From contig NZ_AP019779.1 in the NCBI RefSeq assembly GCF_019669925.1, forward strand, positions 1,069,001-1,133,000: a stretch of DNA of 64,000 bases. Direction: 5' to 3'. The stretch comes from Methanobrevibacter arboriphilus (GTDB taxonomy: Archaea; Methanobacteriota; Methanobacteria; Methanobacteriales; Methanobacteriaceae). The position numbers and the translations under genes are program-made. The notes beneath the pieces were generated by a model, which was not told where the DNA came from, ran no database searches, and worked only from the letters and a program-made list of their open reading frames with translations. Below, one piece after another: positions 9,155 to 18,754 of this stretch (positions within the stretch are counted from its first letter, which is position 1; each line of letters starts with the position of its first letter).

Positions 9155-9175
9155 ATTATCACAAATTACACAATA

Positions 9176-10288
9176 TTATATATCATTAATAATCTTATTA
9201 AAAATTTCTAAAAATTTTTTATCTTCCTCTATTGTACCAATACTAACTCTAATCCAATATTCATCTAATCCTTTAAATGAAGTACAATCTCTAACAATTA
9301 CACCATTCTCCATAAGTTTCTGAGATAAATCTTTTGCAGTAATTCCAATTTCTTTTATTCCAATTAAAATATAATTAGAATATGATTTAAGAACATTTAG
9401 TGAATTTATTTTAGATAACTCTTTAAATAAAAATTCTCTACTTTCAATACCTTTTTTTATTGAATTTTCAATATATTCTTTATCTTTAAGTGTATTTAAT
9501 GCTGCAAAATAAGAAAGTTTCGTAAGGGAAAATACTGGTTTTATTCTATGCATATATTCTATCATTTCAGAATTTGCAAGACCATATCCAACTCTCATGC
9601 CCGCTAATCCAAAAACTTTAGACATTGTCCTCATTATAAAAACATTTGAATTGTTTTTTATAAGATCTAAGTTATTTACTCCAGAATACTCAAAATAAGC
9701 TTCATCTATAACTAAAACTATTTCTTTTTCTTCAGTAAATTCTAAAATCTTAATTATATCTTCTCTAGATACTAAAGCACCAGTAGGATTGTTAGGAGAG
9801 CATAAAAATATCATTTTTGTTTTTTCATTTATTTTAGATATAATAGAATCAAGATCCAGAGTATTATCTTCTAAATTCCACCTTCCATAAATAGGAATGG
9901 CTCCATATGGTTTAAACAAAAATTCATAATACATATAAGATGGTAAAGGAACAATAAATTCATCTCCTTCTTCTATAAATGTTTTTGCTAAGATATCAAT
10001 AATTTCATCAGCACCGTCTCCACCAACAATAACTTCCGAAATATTAACTCCTGAATAACTTGCAATCTCTTTTTTTAAATCAGATAAATCAGATTCAGGA
10101 TAACGATTTATGGAACTTAATTCATTTTCAATACTAGAAATAGCTTTTTTTGAAGGACCCCAGGGGTTTTCATTAGATCCTAATTTTATTATATCTTCTT
10201 TTTTCAAACCAAATTCTTCAGCTATCTCATCTTGAGACCTTCCAGGAATATAAGGATCTAATTCATTTACTATTTTTCTTACTCTCAT
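9176..10288 (-). CDS. hisC: Histidinol-phosphate aminotransferase
   Basis: PLP-dependent fold-type I enzyme of histidine biosynthesis that transaminates imidazole-acetol phosphate with glutamate. At 370 residues it shows the N-terminal SNENPWGPS motif, N166 in CSPNNPTG, D195 in [11 protein letters not shown], and Schiff-base Lys224 in [16 protein letters not shown], all typical of HisC. The start ATG follows AAGGTAAT. It is first in a likely two-gene unit with the nrdG-like gene. No other his genes occur here, as expected for the scattered his genes of methanogens. Aspartate/tyrosine aminotransferases are related, but the SNENP/YFEY signature favours HisC. Confidence 0.94.
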   Translation of the reverse strand: MRVRKIVNELDPYIPGRSQDEIAEEFGLKKEDIIKLGSNENPWGPSKKAISSIENELSSINRYPESDLSDLKKEIASYSGVNISEVIVGGDGADEIIDILAKTFIEEGDEFIVPLPSYMYYEFLFKPYGAIPIYGRWNLEDNTLDLDSIISKINEKTKMIFLCSPNNPTGALVSREDIIKILEFTEEKEIVLVIDEAYFEYSGVNNLDLIKNNSNVFIMRTMSKVFGLAGMRVGYGLANSEMIEYMHRIKPVFSLTKLSYFAALNTLKDKEYIENSIKKGIESREFLFKELSKINSLNVLKSYSNYILIGIKEIGITAKDLSQKLMENGVIVRDCTSFKGLDEYWIRVSIGTIEEDKKFLEIFNKIINDI

Positions 10289-10516
10289 AATATTACCTTA
10301 ATCTATAAAATTATATTAATTAATAAAAATTACTTTAATTAATAAAATTATTTTAAATAATAACAATTTAAATATTGATAATATAAATATATTTAATTGA
10401 AATAGAATAAATTTAACTAATATGAACCATTAAATTAAACAAAATAATATATTAAAGAAGCTAATATATTAAAAAATTAATAGATTACATAAAACTAAAC
10501 TAAATTAAAAATAAAG

Positions 10517-11017
10517 CTAATAATCTTTCATTAATTCCACATAATTTAATGCATTTAATTTAATTTTATTTATCTCATCAGAAGTTAATTGTCTTACTAC
10601 TCTTCCAGGAACTCCTAAAATTAAACTTTTGTCTGGAAATTCTTTTCCTTCTGTTACAACAGACCCTGCACCAATAATAGAATCATTACCAATTTTTGAG
10701 TCATTTAAAATTGTCGCATTCATTCCAATAATAACATTTTCACCTATTTCACAGCCATGGATAATTGCACCATGACCTACTGAAACAAAATCCTTTAATG
10801 TAGTGGTTAAAGTATCAGAACAATGAATAACACAATTATCTTGAATATTAGTAGATTTACCTATGATTATAGGTCCTTTATCCCCCCTAATAACTGCATT
10901 ATACCACACAGAAGAATTTTCACCTATTTTTACATCACCGATAATATGAGAACCCTCAAAAGTCCTCACAGATTTATGCAATACTGGTTTTAAATCATTT
11001 AAACTATTAATGACCAT
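10517..11017 (-). CDS. Gamma-class carbonic anhydrase-like hexapeptide protein
   Basis: A 166-residue left-handed beta-helix protein. The three zinc-ligand histidines of the Cam/CamH family are visible as H65 (VIHCS), H82 and H87 (VGHGAIIHG), with the expected 5-residue spacing between the last two, plus R44 (VIRGDKG). It lacks the acidic loop of the prototype Methanosarcina Cam, so it belongs to the short YrdA/CamH-like subgroup whose members are not all active CO2 hydratases. The start ATG follows GTGAT. A beta-class enzyme is encoded separately at 58590-59120. Three ATGCTAA motifs lie upstream. The fold is certain, the enzymatic activity less so. Confidence 0.9.
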   Translation of the reverse strand: MVINSLNDLKPVLHKSVRTFEGSHIIGDVKIGENSSVWYNAVIRGDKGPIIIGKSTNIQDNCVIHCSDTLTTTLKDFVSVGHGAIIHGCEIGENVIIGMNATILNDSKIGNDSIIGAGSVVTEGKEFPDKSLILGVPGRVVRQLTSDEINKIKLNALNYVELMKDY

Positions 11018-11323
11018 ACTATCACTATAAATAAATATAATGTTAAATATAATACTAATTATGCTAAGTATAATTATTAATTATGCTAATATAATACAAA
11101 ATATGCTAATATTGAGTATTTTAAGTATAATACTAATTATAATACTAAATTTAATAATAAATATAATACAAGTGTAATTCTAATATATCAAATAATGTTA
11201 GAATAAAATAATAATTAAAATAAATTATTTAAAAATATTTTATTATAAGTATTGAACTTTATTACTAATATTGAACAATAATTAAAGAAATAAGCATTAC
11301 ACCATAGAAATTATTTTCATCTA
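11018..11323. other. Intergenic region upstream of the gamma-CA-like gene
   Basis: Non-coding, AT-rich. Holds the gamma-CA promoter (minus strand; ATTATATTT stretches at about 11036-11052) and the three spaced ATGCTAA motifs listed separately. Nothing else recognised. Confidence 0.5.
11061..11109 (-). promoter_or_regulatory. Three ATGCTAA motifs spaced two helical turns apart
   Basis: ATGCTAA occurs at 11061-11067, 11083-11089 and 11103-11109 (spacing 22 and 20 bp), 44-92 bp upstream of the gamma-CA-like start. Same-face spacing is compatible with a multimeric regulator, but no protein is known to bind here. Confidence 0.35.
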
Positions 11324-12604
11324 CTACTTATCTTCTTTTTTATTAGAAATTATATGTTCTTGTTTTACTAAAACAACTTTATCAGAATCAAGATCTTCAT
11401 AAAGTAAAACATCAGAACCAACAGAAGAATTACAACCAACTTTCACCCCAGGACTGAAACTTGAGTTAATTCCAGTTTTAACAGAATCACCAAAAATTGC
11501 ACCAAGCTTACGTCTACCACTATCAATTTTTTCATCTTTTATTGTTGTTTTAACAGTTTCATTATCAAATCTTAAGTTAGCTACATTTGTACCAGCAGCT
11601 ATATTACAATTAGATCCAATAACAGAATCACCAACATAACTTAAATGATTAACATTAGTATCATCCATTATTATTGAATTTTTTATCTCAACAGCATTAC
11701 CAACATTAACATTATTACCAAGATAAGTACTTCCTCTAATATAACAATTTGGACCAATATCACAATCTTCTCCGATATAAACAGAGCCCATTATGTAAAC
11801 TCCAGATCTAATCACACTACCTTCACCAAGATGAATATTACCATGAATATGAGCACCAGGCTCTACTTTACCTTTAATATTAGTAGTAATTTCTTCTAAA
11901 AAATATTCATTAATTTCAATTAGCTCCCAAGGGCGTCCAACATCGAGCCATTTTTTATTAGATTTAAATCCCCAAATAGTTTTGCCATCATCAATTTGCA
12001 TAGCTAATGAATCAGTAATCTCATATTCTCCCCTTGAAGATTTTTTTGTTTTTGATATTTTTTCAAAGATATCTTTATTAAATATATAAATCCCAGTATT
12101 AACATAGTTACTTGGTGCTTCATCAATGGATGGTTTTTCAATTATTTCATTAACTATATTCTCTTTAATTTCAACAACACCAAAAAGAGTTGGATCTTCA
12201 ACTTCTGTTAAAACCATTAAAGTATCAGGATTATTTTTATAATATTCCTCTATAATATTCATTAAAAGAGCAGTGTCAAGTATTATATCCCCATTCAAAA
12301 CTATAAATTCATCATCAACAAAATTTTCACCATAACCAATAGCATTGGCAGTTCCAGACAATTCTTCTTGTTTTTTATAAGTTATATTGACTCCAAGGTC
12401 TTTTCCATCCTTGAAATAATTTCTAACCATATCTTCCTTATAATTTACAATTAAAAGAATATCAGTAACCCCACTATCTCTTAAAGACTCAATATTATAT
12501 TGTATAATAGGTTTACCTGCTACTGGAAGCATTGTCTTCGGCCTAGTAAGTGTTAACGGCCTCATTCTTGTTCCTTCCCCTGCGCTTAAAATTATAGCTT
12601 TCAA
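11324..12604 (-). CDS. Bifunctional sugar-1-phosphate nucleotidylyltransferase/acetyltransferase (archaeal GlmU-like)
   Basis: A 426-residue two-domain enzyme. Residues 1-230 form the nucleotidyltransferase domain with the signature AGEGTRMRPLT ending at Lys23 (PK), and LNGDIILD as the metal/product site. Residues about 245-410 are hexapeptide repeats of a left-handed beta-helix, as in acetyltransferases. In methanogens this architecture makes UDP-GlcNAc from glucosamine-1-phosphate (GlmU activity), although Sulfolobus-type homologues also use glucose-1-phosphate and dTTP. It lies 98 bp downstream of a GlmM-family gene on the same strand, supporting the UDP-GlcNAc role. UDP-GlcNAc feeds pseudomurein and N-glycans in Methanobacteriales; the precise nucleotide is not decided by sequence. 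Confidence 0.9.
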   Translation of the reverse strand: MKAIILSAGEGTRMRPLTLTRPKTMLPVAGKPIIQYNIESLRDSGVTDILLIVNYKEDMVRNYFKDGKDLGVNITYKKQEELSGTANAIGYGENFVDDEFIVLNGDIILDTALLMNIIEEYYKNNPDTLMVLTEVEDPTLFGVVEIKENIVNEIIEKPSIDEAPSNYVNTGIYIFNKDIFEKISKTKKSSRGEYEITDSLAMQIDDGKTIWGFKSNKKWLDVGRPWELIEINEYFLEEITTNIKGKVEPGAHIHGNIHLGEGSVIRSGVYIMGSVYIGEDCDIGPNCYIRGSTYLGNNVNVGNAVEIKNSIIMDDTNVNHLSYVGDSVIGSNCNIAAGTNVANLRFDNETVKTTIKDEKIDSGRRKLGAIFGDSVKTGINSSFSPGVKVGCNSSVGSDVLLYEDLDSDKVVLVKQEHIISNKKEDK

Positions 12605-12702
12605 AAAATCCCCTCTATATAATTTCTATATATTTATAAAGTAAATAATAAATTAAATAATACAAATATAATAAAATAATAGAAATAATTATTTTACAAT
12701 TA

Positions 12703-14097
12703 TTATTTTTTATAATTCAAATTATCTTTAATTATTTTAACCGAAACATCTCTTATTAAATTTGCATTTTCAATGGTTTTAGCCTCTAAAGTTACTCTAA
12801 TGTAATCTTCTGTTCCAGAAGGTCTAACTAAAACCCAACTATCATCTGAAAATGTTAATCTAACTCCATCAATTGTATTAACATCAACAACATCATCAAA
12901 AGATGTTGTTAGTAATTTTTCCATATTTTCCATTACTTTAATTTTATCTTCTTTAGAACAGTTTATTTTTTCCCTAATATTTGAATAATTTGGAATATTA
13001 TCTAAAAGTTTAGAAAGATAACCTTTTTTTGATACAATTTCTGCCATCCTAAGACCTGAAAGAATACCATCAGGACACATACAAAAATCAGGATGCAGCC
13101 ATGTTCCAGAAGGTTCTCCACCAAATATAGCATTTTCTTCAATTATAGACTCGGCTACATTCACATCACCGACTTTTGTCCTAATAATATTGCCATTAAC
13201 ATGATCTAAAGATTCATCGAGACATATACCTGCATCAACAGTAGTAATAACCTTTAAATCATTTTTTCCATATTTTTCAGCCATATATCCTGATATTATT
13301 GCTAATAGCTTATCGAAATCCCCAACTCGACCATTCTCATCTATTGCAATCATTCTATCAGCATCACCATCATGAGCTATTCCTAAATCAGCCCCAGTAG
13401 CTATGACAACTTTCATTAAATCCCCTAAATTTGCCTCATTTGGTTCAGGATTTCTGCCTGGGAAAAATCCATCAATTTGAGAATTTACAGTAACAACTTC
13501 ACATCCTGCCATTCTAAATATCAATGGAGATAATTCAGAACCTGCACCAGAAGCACAGTCAATTACTACTTTTAATCCTGGTTTAATGTCAACAATGCTC
13601 AAAAGATTGTTAATATATTTTTGTTTAATTTCTTTATCATGATAAATTGTTCCAATATTATCCCAACTAGCTTCTTTAAATTCTTTTGAATAATATATAT
13701 TTTCTATTTCTCTTTCTTGAGAAGGAGTATATGCCATTCCATTACTATTCCATATTTTAATACCATTATATTGTGAAGGATTATGAGATGCTGTAATCAT
13801 TATTCCTGCATCAGCATTTAAAGTTTTAACAGCATAACCTACAAGAGGTGTTGGAACCATACCTATTTTTAAAACATTGACTCCTGATTCAAGCAATCCT
13901 GCTGTAATTGCATTGTCAAGCATTTTATTAGTTGTTCTTGTATCATAACCCAAAACAACATTTCCAGTCCCACCTAAATAAGTGGCTAATGCTTTTGCAA
14001 CATTCAAGGCAAGATTTGATGTAACTTCTTCACCAATTTTCCCCCTTATTCCAGAAGTTCCAAAAAGTTTTTTATTATTCTTAGTATTAACAGGCAT
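12703..14097 (-). CDS. glmM: Phosphoglucosamine mutase-like phosphohexomutase, paralogue 2
   Basis: At 464 residues it has the four alpha-D-phosphohexomutase motifs: phosphoserine Ser104 in TASHNPSQYNG, metal loop HDGDADR, sugar loop GGEPSGTW and phosphate loop RPSGTED. It probably converts glucosamine-6-phosphate to glucosamine-1-phosphate. That reading rests on its position 98 bp upstream of the GlmU-like enzyme on the same strand, which suggests consecutive pathway steps. Homologues also include phosphomannomutases, so a Man/Glc role is the main alternative. The other paralogue at 5550-6932 is similar in length but has a different sugar loop (EENGG). It sits just downstream of apgM, separated by 40 bp, so apgM, glmM and the GlmU-like gene may be one operon. 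Confidence 0.9.
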   Translation of the reverse strand: MPVNTKNNKKLFGTSGIRGKIGEEVTSNLALNVAKALATYLGGTGNVVLGYDTRTTNKMLDNAITAGLLESGVNVLKIGMVPTPLVGYAVKTLNADAGIMITASHNPSQYNGIKIWNSNGMAYTPSQEREIENIYYSKEFKEASWDNIGTIYHDKEIKQKYINNLLSIVDIKPGLKVVIDCASGAGSELSPLIFRMAGCEVVTVNSQIDGFFPGRNPEPNEANLGDLMKVVIATGADLGIAHDGDADRMIAIDENGRVGDFDKLLAIISGYMAEKYGKNDLKVITTVDAGICLDESLDHVNGNIIRTKVGDVNVAESIIEENAIFGGEPSGTWLHPDFCMCPDGILSGLRMAEIVSKKGYLSKLLDNIPNYSNIREKINCSKEDKIKVMENMEKLLTTSFDDVVDVNTIDGVRLTFSDDSWVLVRPSGTEDYIRVTLEAKTIENANLIRDVSVKIIKDNLNYKK

Positions 14098-14137
14098 TTT
14101 ATTATTCCACCATAATTAAGATCAAGATAATTAAAGA

Positions 14138-15385
14138 TTAAGCTCCAAATTTAGAAGAATTATTCATCAAATCCATTAAAATGTCCATAACATCAGAACC
14201 ACGTATTCTGCAAAGTCCTCCTTTATGAGCTTCTATTTCATTAAACTCATTTACATTATCAATTCTGACTTCAGGACCATTAATAATTATTGGAACTGGA
14301 TCTGCAGTATGATCCATTCTAGAAATCGGAGTGGAATGATCTGCAGTCAATATTATATAACAATCTTCAATTTCTAACAATTTTTTTATGACAACTTTAT
14401 CAACTTTCTCTATAAATTCCAATTTCTCTTCAAAACTACCATCATGACCAGCTTCATCTGCACCATCAATATTTATAAGTAAAAAATTATATTCATCACC
14501 AGTTGCATGTTTAACAATCTCATCAATAATATTATCAAGGTTAGTGTCTGTTCCACCAGTTGCTCCATCAACTTCAATAATATCCATACCTGCAAACCTT
14601 CCTATACCCATAATAAGTCCAGTTTCTGCAATACATACAGAATTAAGATTATATTTTTCATTTATAGGTTCAACTTCAGGTACTGCACCAGCACCTCTAG
14701 GTACAATTATATTCGCAGGAGGTTCACCATTTTTTTCTCTTTCTTGGTTAACAGGATGATTTTTAATCATTTCATATGATTTATTAACAACTTTATTTAA
14801 AATATCTGCGGTTCTAACAGCTTCTTTAGTATCATCAGTTGGAAAAACTATTTTTGGGGGTTTTCCTTCATTTTTAGGATCTGCATCTGAAACTGCATCT
14901 GAAAGAGACTCATCACCTTCAGATCGAAGAACAAGAACTGCTCTATGACCAGTAGACTCTTTAAAAATAATTTTCACATCTTCATACTCTTCAATAACCA
15001 TTTCATTAAGAGTATTAATAATATCTTTTGTTCCATCTCTTATTCTTCCAGCACGCCTATCAGTAATTATTTTATTATTATCAGCTGTTGAAAAATTACA
15101 TCTGAATGCTATATCCCCAGGTAAAATATCAACACCAACACCAGAAGCTTCAAAAGGACCTCTTCCAGTGTAAATCTCATAAGGATCATAACCAAGTATT
15201 GAAATATGGGCAGTATCACTTCCAGGAATTATACCCGGTTTAATAGAATCCATTAATCCATTAATACCTTTTTCAGCCATTTTATCCATGTTTGGAGTTT
15301 TAGCTGCTTGTAATGGAGTCATTCCATTTAAATCTTTTAATGGACGATCTCCAAGTCCATCCATTATTAAAATCATTCCTTTCAT
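14138..15385 (-). CDS. apgM: 2,3-bisphosphoglycerate-independent phosphoglycerate mutase, archaeal type
   Basis: Interconverts 3- and 2-phosphoglycerate in glycolysis/gluconeogenesis. A 415-residue alkaline-phosphatase-superfamily enzyme of the archaeal ApgM branch. Visible elements are the first metal Asp (LIMDGLGDRPL), the catalytic Ser in GSDTAHISILGYDP, the ASGVGVDI and DRRAGR segments, and the C-terminal metal sites IDGADEAGHDG and LTADHSTP. The ATG at 15385 is chosen because GTGAT lies 4 bases upstream; the in-frame GTG at 15394 is part of that ribosome-binding site. It heads a likely operon with the phosphohexomutase and the GlmU-like gene. The assignment is firm. Confidence 0.95.
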   Translation of the reverse strand: MKGMILIMDGLGDRPLKDLNGMTPLQAAKTPNMDKMAEKGINGLMDSIKPGIIPGSDTAHISILGYDPYEIYTGRGPFEASGVGVDILPGDIAFRCNFSTADNNKIITDRRAGRIRDGTKDIINTLNEMVIEEYEDVKIIFKESTGHRAVLVLRSEGDESLSDAVSDADPKNEGKPPKIVFPTDDTKEAVRTADILNKVVNKSYEMIKNHPVNQEREKNGEPPANIIVPRGAGAVPEVEPINEKYNLNSVCIAETGLIMGIGRFAGMDIIEVDGATGGTDTNLDNIIDEIVKHATGDEYNFLLINIDGADEAGHDGSFEEKLEFIEKVDKVVIKKLLEIEDCYIILTADHSTPISRMDHTADPVPIIINGPEVRIDNVNEFNEIEAHKGGLCRIRGSDVMDILMDLMNNSSKFGA

Positions 15386-15762
15386 AAAAATCACAATGTA
15401 TATTATTAAAAAACTATTTTAAAGTAAATATTTATAATTAATATTATAATTACTATCTATAATCAATATCAATAACTAATATTTATAAATAATGCTTATA
15501 ATCAATATTTATACCACTATTCAATATTAATTTATATAATCAAAATTTACATAGTCAATATTTATAATCAATATTTAATATTAATATTAATATTTTGATT
15601 ATATCACAATTATCTTTTAAATCTTATCTATTTTTCAAATTCTATCTCATAATTACAATATATCATAATTGTAATATATATTGAAATTTAAAACATATAA
15701 GTTTTAATAAAATAAATCTAGTTATTAAAGAAAGTTAATAATTAAAAATAAATACTGATTAA
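15386..15762. other. Intergenic region between DUF92 gene and apgM
   Basis: Non-coding. Repeated ATAATCAATATTTATA variants at about 15455-15575 form a degenerate repetitive tract in the apgM upstream region. No hairpin or gene seen. Confidence 0.45.
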
Positions 15763-16473
15763 TCACAAAGTTGAAATTATACCAACTAATGCCCCAGTTA
15801 TAGTAGCTAAAAGATTAACATGCTCATTGTTTATGAAATTTCTTCTTTCAAAAACTGCTCCAAGTATACTATCCATAAAACAACCGACAGTACCAGAAAT
15901 AACTGCGATTTTTAAAGAAAGAACAGGATCAGATATTATGCCTAAAAAAAATGCAGCAATACCAATTATAGCTGCACCAATTATCCCCACCAATGTACCA
16001 AGGACAGAAATCGCACCATCAGTTCCAGGATCAACTTTTCTCATTGTAGTTATAAGGCGTGGTCTTTGAAGTATTCCAATCTCACTTGCTAATGTATCAG
16101 CAGTAGCAGTAGCAATAGCTCCTATAAAACCCCCTACAAGTGGAAGATAATAGCCTCCAAATGCAGCCATTATGAAGGCTACAACACCATTAGAAATAAC
16201 ATTTTTTGCAGTTCTTTTACCTTCATATATTCCTAAATTCTGTTTATAATATTTACTCTGTCTTGTAGCAACAAGACTTAAAATTAAGAAAATTAATATT
16301 AGAAGTAACCAGCTGATACCTGCAGAAAATATTATTATAATACCCATAATAACCATAGCAAGAGTTCCCCATAAATCTAAAGCCTTTCGATTATAGGTGA
16401 AAGCTCCCACTAATAGAAGCAAAACTACATACCCCCAATTTATCATTAAGGTCTCTTCCATAACAATCATCAT
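15763..16473 (-). CDS. DUF92 family integral membrane protein
   Basis: A 236-residue polytopic membrane protein with about six hydrophobic segments. The conserved DUF92 pattern is present: the GGF/GATADTLASEIG motif mid-protein, then the TTMRKVDPGTDGAISVLGT motif, then a C-terminal DSILGA helix. DUF92 includes plant VTE6, a phytyl-phosphate kinase; by analogy archaeal members may act on isoprenoid phosphates in membrane lipid metabolism, but no archaeal activity is established to my knowledge. Several in-frame ATGs lie at the start (16473, 16470, 16461, 16446), and the ribosome-binding signal does not choose clearly between them. It stands alone on the minus strand between AT-rich gaps. Confidence 0.88.
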   Translation of the reverse strand: MMIVMEETLMINWGYVVLLLLVGAFTYNRKALDLWGTLAMVIMGIIIIFSAGISWLLLILIFLILSLVATRQSKYYKQNLGIYEGKRTAKNVISNGVVAFIMAAFGGYYLPLVGGFIGAIATATADTLASEIGILQRPRLITTMRKVDPGTDGAISVLGTLVGIIGAAIIGIAAFFLGIISDPVLSLKIAVISGTVGCFMDSILGAVFERRNFINNEHVNLLATITGALVGIISTL

Positions 16474-16760
16474 TATTAAGTTTATTATATGATTTATATA
16501 AATATGCCGAATTGGTGAAAATTAATTGTTAAATGAGTTATAGAAATATAAGTATAATTTAACTTTTTTTTATGAAAATTACAAAATATGATAAAAATGA
16601 TTAATACAAAAATAAGTAAAAATAAAAGTAGTAATAATAAAAATAATATAATAATAATAAAAATATTGATAAAAATAATAATAATGAAAATATAATAATA
16701 ATAACACTATTAAAAATAAAATAAAGTTGTAATAATAAAAATATTAGAATAATATAATAA

Positions 16761-17339
16761 TTAATCTAATACTTTACTTTTAATAATTTCTACTCTTTTA
16801 AGAGGATAGATCTTTTTAGCCCTATGATATATCTCAGAAGCCATTCTTCCATTAACAGAAGTTTCAATTACATCTTCATAGCTTCTTTCGCTTGCTAATT
16901 TTTGAACAAGCCCAGTGATTGTTTCTCTCATGAACTTTTGTTGGGAAGATTTAGACCTTCTTGTAGTTATAGCTAAAACATGAAGTTTCATTTTATGATC
17001 GTCTTTAGTCTTAATAACAACATGAGTATCAATTCTACTTGTTCCTCTTCTAATCATACTTCTTACATAATCAGTTGTTACCTTATGACCAGTGAATTTA
17101 GTATTAGCTATATCTCCAGCTACATTATCAACTTCAAACTTTAATTTTATGTATTGTTTAGAAAAATCACCAGTTAATTCCCTCATAGTGACTTCTACAC
17201 CCCTACCTATTAAAAAATCAGGATCTCTAGAAGGAGTTTCCCCAATTTCTTTATCTCCAAATGCCACAGGAGTTTTAATTGTATACCAAGATTTTTCTTT
17301 CCATGTATCACGTGCTCTTCTTCTTTTTGCCTTTGCCAT
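16761..17339 (-). CDS. rps3ae: 30S ribosomal protein S3Ae (eS1)
   Basis: Archaeal/eukaryal small-subunit protein near the mRNA exit and platform. At 192 residues it shows the diagnostic basic start MAKAKRRRARDTWKEK, the WYTIKTPVAF segment and the RSMIRRGTSRID region. Full length for an archaeal S3Ae. Its promoter is probably the TATA-like GATTATATATTTC, read on the minus strand at about 17405-17417, some 70 bp upstream. No other ribosomal gene is adjacent. The assignment is certain. Confidence 0.97.
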   Translation of the reverse strand: MAKAKRRRARDTWKEKSWYTIKTPVAFGDKEIGETPSRDPDFLIGRGVEVTMRELTGDFSKQYIKLKFEVDNVAGDIANTKFTGHKVTTDYVRSMIRRGTSRIDTHVVIKTKDDHKMKLHVLAITTRRSKSSQQKFMRETITGLVQKLASERSYEDVIETSVNGRMASEIYHRAKKIYPLKRVEIIKSKVLD

Positions 17340-17867
17340 AAATATTACATCCTATAAATTTTTTATTCAATTTCCTAATTTGTAAATTAATATTTTTAGA
17401 AACAGAAATATATAATCAAAGAGTACCTTAATTGGAACTCATACTAATTAATATCAATATTACTAATGCATAGAATATTATTAAAATAATATTTTTATTT
17501 TATAAAAAATATAAAATTATATAAAAATATATAAAATTACATAAAATTATCTATAATAACTATAAAAACAATAAAATTAACTCAAATTGACCTCTTAGCT
17601 ATAAAATAAGCTAATTCGCAAATCTGATATTGGACTCAATCCAAATACTAGTAAAAATTGTTTATAATAAAGTTTTAAAATACTTTAAAACCCGCCCATA
17701 AAGGTTAATATAACATTTGGATTTATCATATTTAAAGTTTTTTAAAAAAATTGAAAATTATTAAAAATTAGAAAATTAAAAAGTTAAATAATTAAAAATA
17801 ATTAAAGAAATCCGAATGATCATCTATACTTTTAAATAATCAGGAAAAAATGGAAAAAATAAAAAAG
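17340..17867. other. Intergenic region with a short structured, less AT-rich patch
   Basis: The first ~80 bp should contain the S3Ae promoter. At 17595-17614 (TTAGCT/AGCTAA, 8-nt loop) and 17630-17645 (TTGGA/TCCAA, about 6-nt loop) lie two adjacent small inverted repeats, followed by a locally GC-richer stretch near 17693-17707 (AACCCGCCCATAAAGG). This may be an unannotated small RNA or the end of one, but no known family was recognised. Confidence 0.35.
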
Positions 17868-18317
17868 TTATTTTAAAGACTTTGCAAATTTTTTTGCATC
17901 ATTCAAATCATCTTCATTAGGATGATCCTTATTTATACCTCCAACAATTTTAAGTGGGCCAAAAGTGTCAAAACCTTTACAATTAAAATCAGCTATGACA
18001 TTAAAACCTCTGGAATTTAAAAAATCTTTAAACTTTTCATTGAAGCTACTTTTACTCCTACCACTTGTAGTAAAAATAAAACTTTTCTGATTATCCATAT
18101 GTTCAGTAGTATCAATAAAATTTTTAATGTTTTTATGAATTTTCCCATAATATATACCAGAACCAAAACCAACTAAATCATATTCATCCAGATTTTTGTA
18201 CTTCTTATTAAAATCCCTCACATTTACTAATTCCCCACCAATTTCATCTGCAATTACTTTAGCTACTTTCTCAGTATTATTATGATGTATTGATTCATAT
18301 ATAATAATACACTTCAT
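17868..18317 (-). CDS. Flavodoxin
   Basis: A 149-residue flavodoxin-fold protein. The N-terminal FMN phosphate loop reads IIYESIHHNNTEKVA, followed by YDLVGFGSGIYYGKIH, the second FMN loop, and FIFTTSG, typical of archaeal flavodoxin-like proteins. It would shuttle one or two electrons in the cytoplasm. It is the last of three same-strand genes with a NifX-like protein and an iron-sulfur flavoprotein, giving a small redox group; the gap to the next gene is 89 bp, so co-transcription is plausible but not certain. The Ser/Thr-rich phosphate loop is altered (HHNN), as in several methanogen flavodoxins. The partner is unknown. Confidence 0.88.
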   Translation of the reverse strand: MKCIIIYESIHHNNTEKVAKVIADEIGGELVNVRDFNKKYKNLDEYDLVGFGSGIYYGKIHKNIKNFIDTTEHMDNQKSFIFTTSGRSKSSFNEKFKDFLNSRGFNVIADFNCKGFDTFGPLKIVGGINKDHPNEDDLNDAKKFAKSLK

Positions 18318-18406
18318 ATTCCAACCTTTCCTATTTATTTATCTGATTTAATTATAATTGATTTATATCCAATTCTATTATATCTAATCTATTATACTTT
18401 ATTCTA

Positions 18407-18742
18407 TTATATTGGAGTCTTCATAAACTTATAATGGTCAATATAACGATTTAAAGCTTCATCAATTGAACCCTCATCTTCAACAAGTTTTATACCAGAT
18501 TCTTCAATTCCAAATTTTGATTTAAATCCTGCTTGAACACAAATAACCACGTCACAATCCCCAATTGCATTCAAAGTCTTCATCCACTGATGTTTTTCTC
18601 CAGGGTTAAATTCAACAGATCTTTTTTCAATAAATTTTTTATTATTCCCTTCTTCATCAAAATCAAAAATACATATAGATCTAGCTTTTCCAAAATGAAG
18701 ATCAACATTTTTTCCATCAGATGAAGCAACAGCAATTCTCAT
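18407..18742 (-). CDS. NifX/NifB-type iron-molybdenum cofactor-binding domain protein
   Basis: A 111-residue single-domain protein of the dinitrogenase FeMo-cofactor biosynthesis (NifX/NafY) family. The start MRIAVASSDGKNVDLHFGKA carries the conserved HFG, followed by CDVVICVQAGFKSK and GIEESGIKLV. Family members bind iron-sulfur or FeMo cofactor clusters, but stand-alone archaeal members occur in organisms without nitrogenase and their role is unsettled. The start at the 18742 ATG is supported by GGAG 7 bases upstream. The gene begins within the ribosome-binding distance of the upstream flavoprotein stop (12 bp gap), so the two are almost certainly one transcript, which suggests cluster handling for that protein. 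Confidence 0.85.
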   Translation of the reverse strand: MRIAVASSDGKNVDLHFGKARSICIFDFDEEGNNKKFIEKRSVEFNPGEKHQWMKTLNAIGDCDVVICVQAGFKSKFGIEESGIKLVEDEGSIDEALNRYIDHYKFMKTPI

Positions 18743-18754
18743 GATTATCTCCAA

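Noticed and set aside
10517-11017. Calling the gamma-class protein an active carbonic anhydrase
   Set aside because: The three histidines are present but short CamH/YrdA-like members are not always active, so only family membership is claimed.
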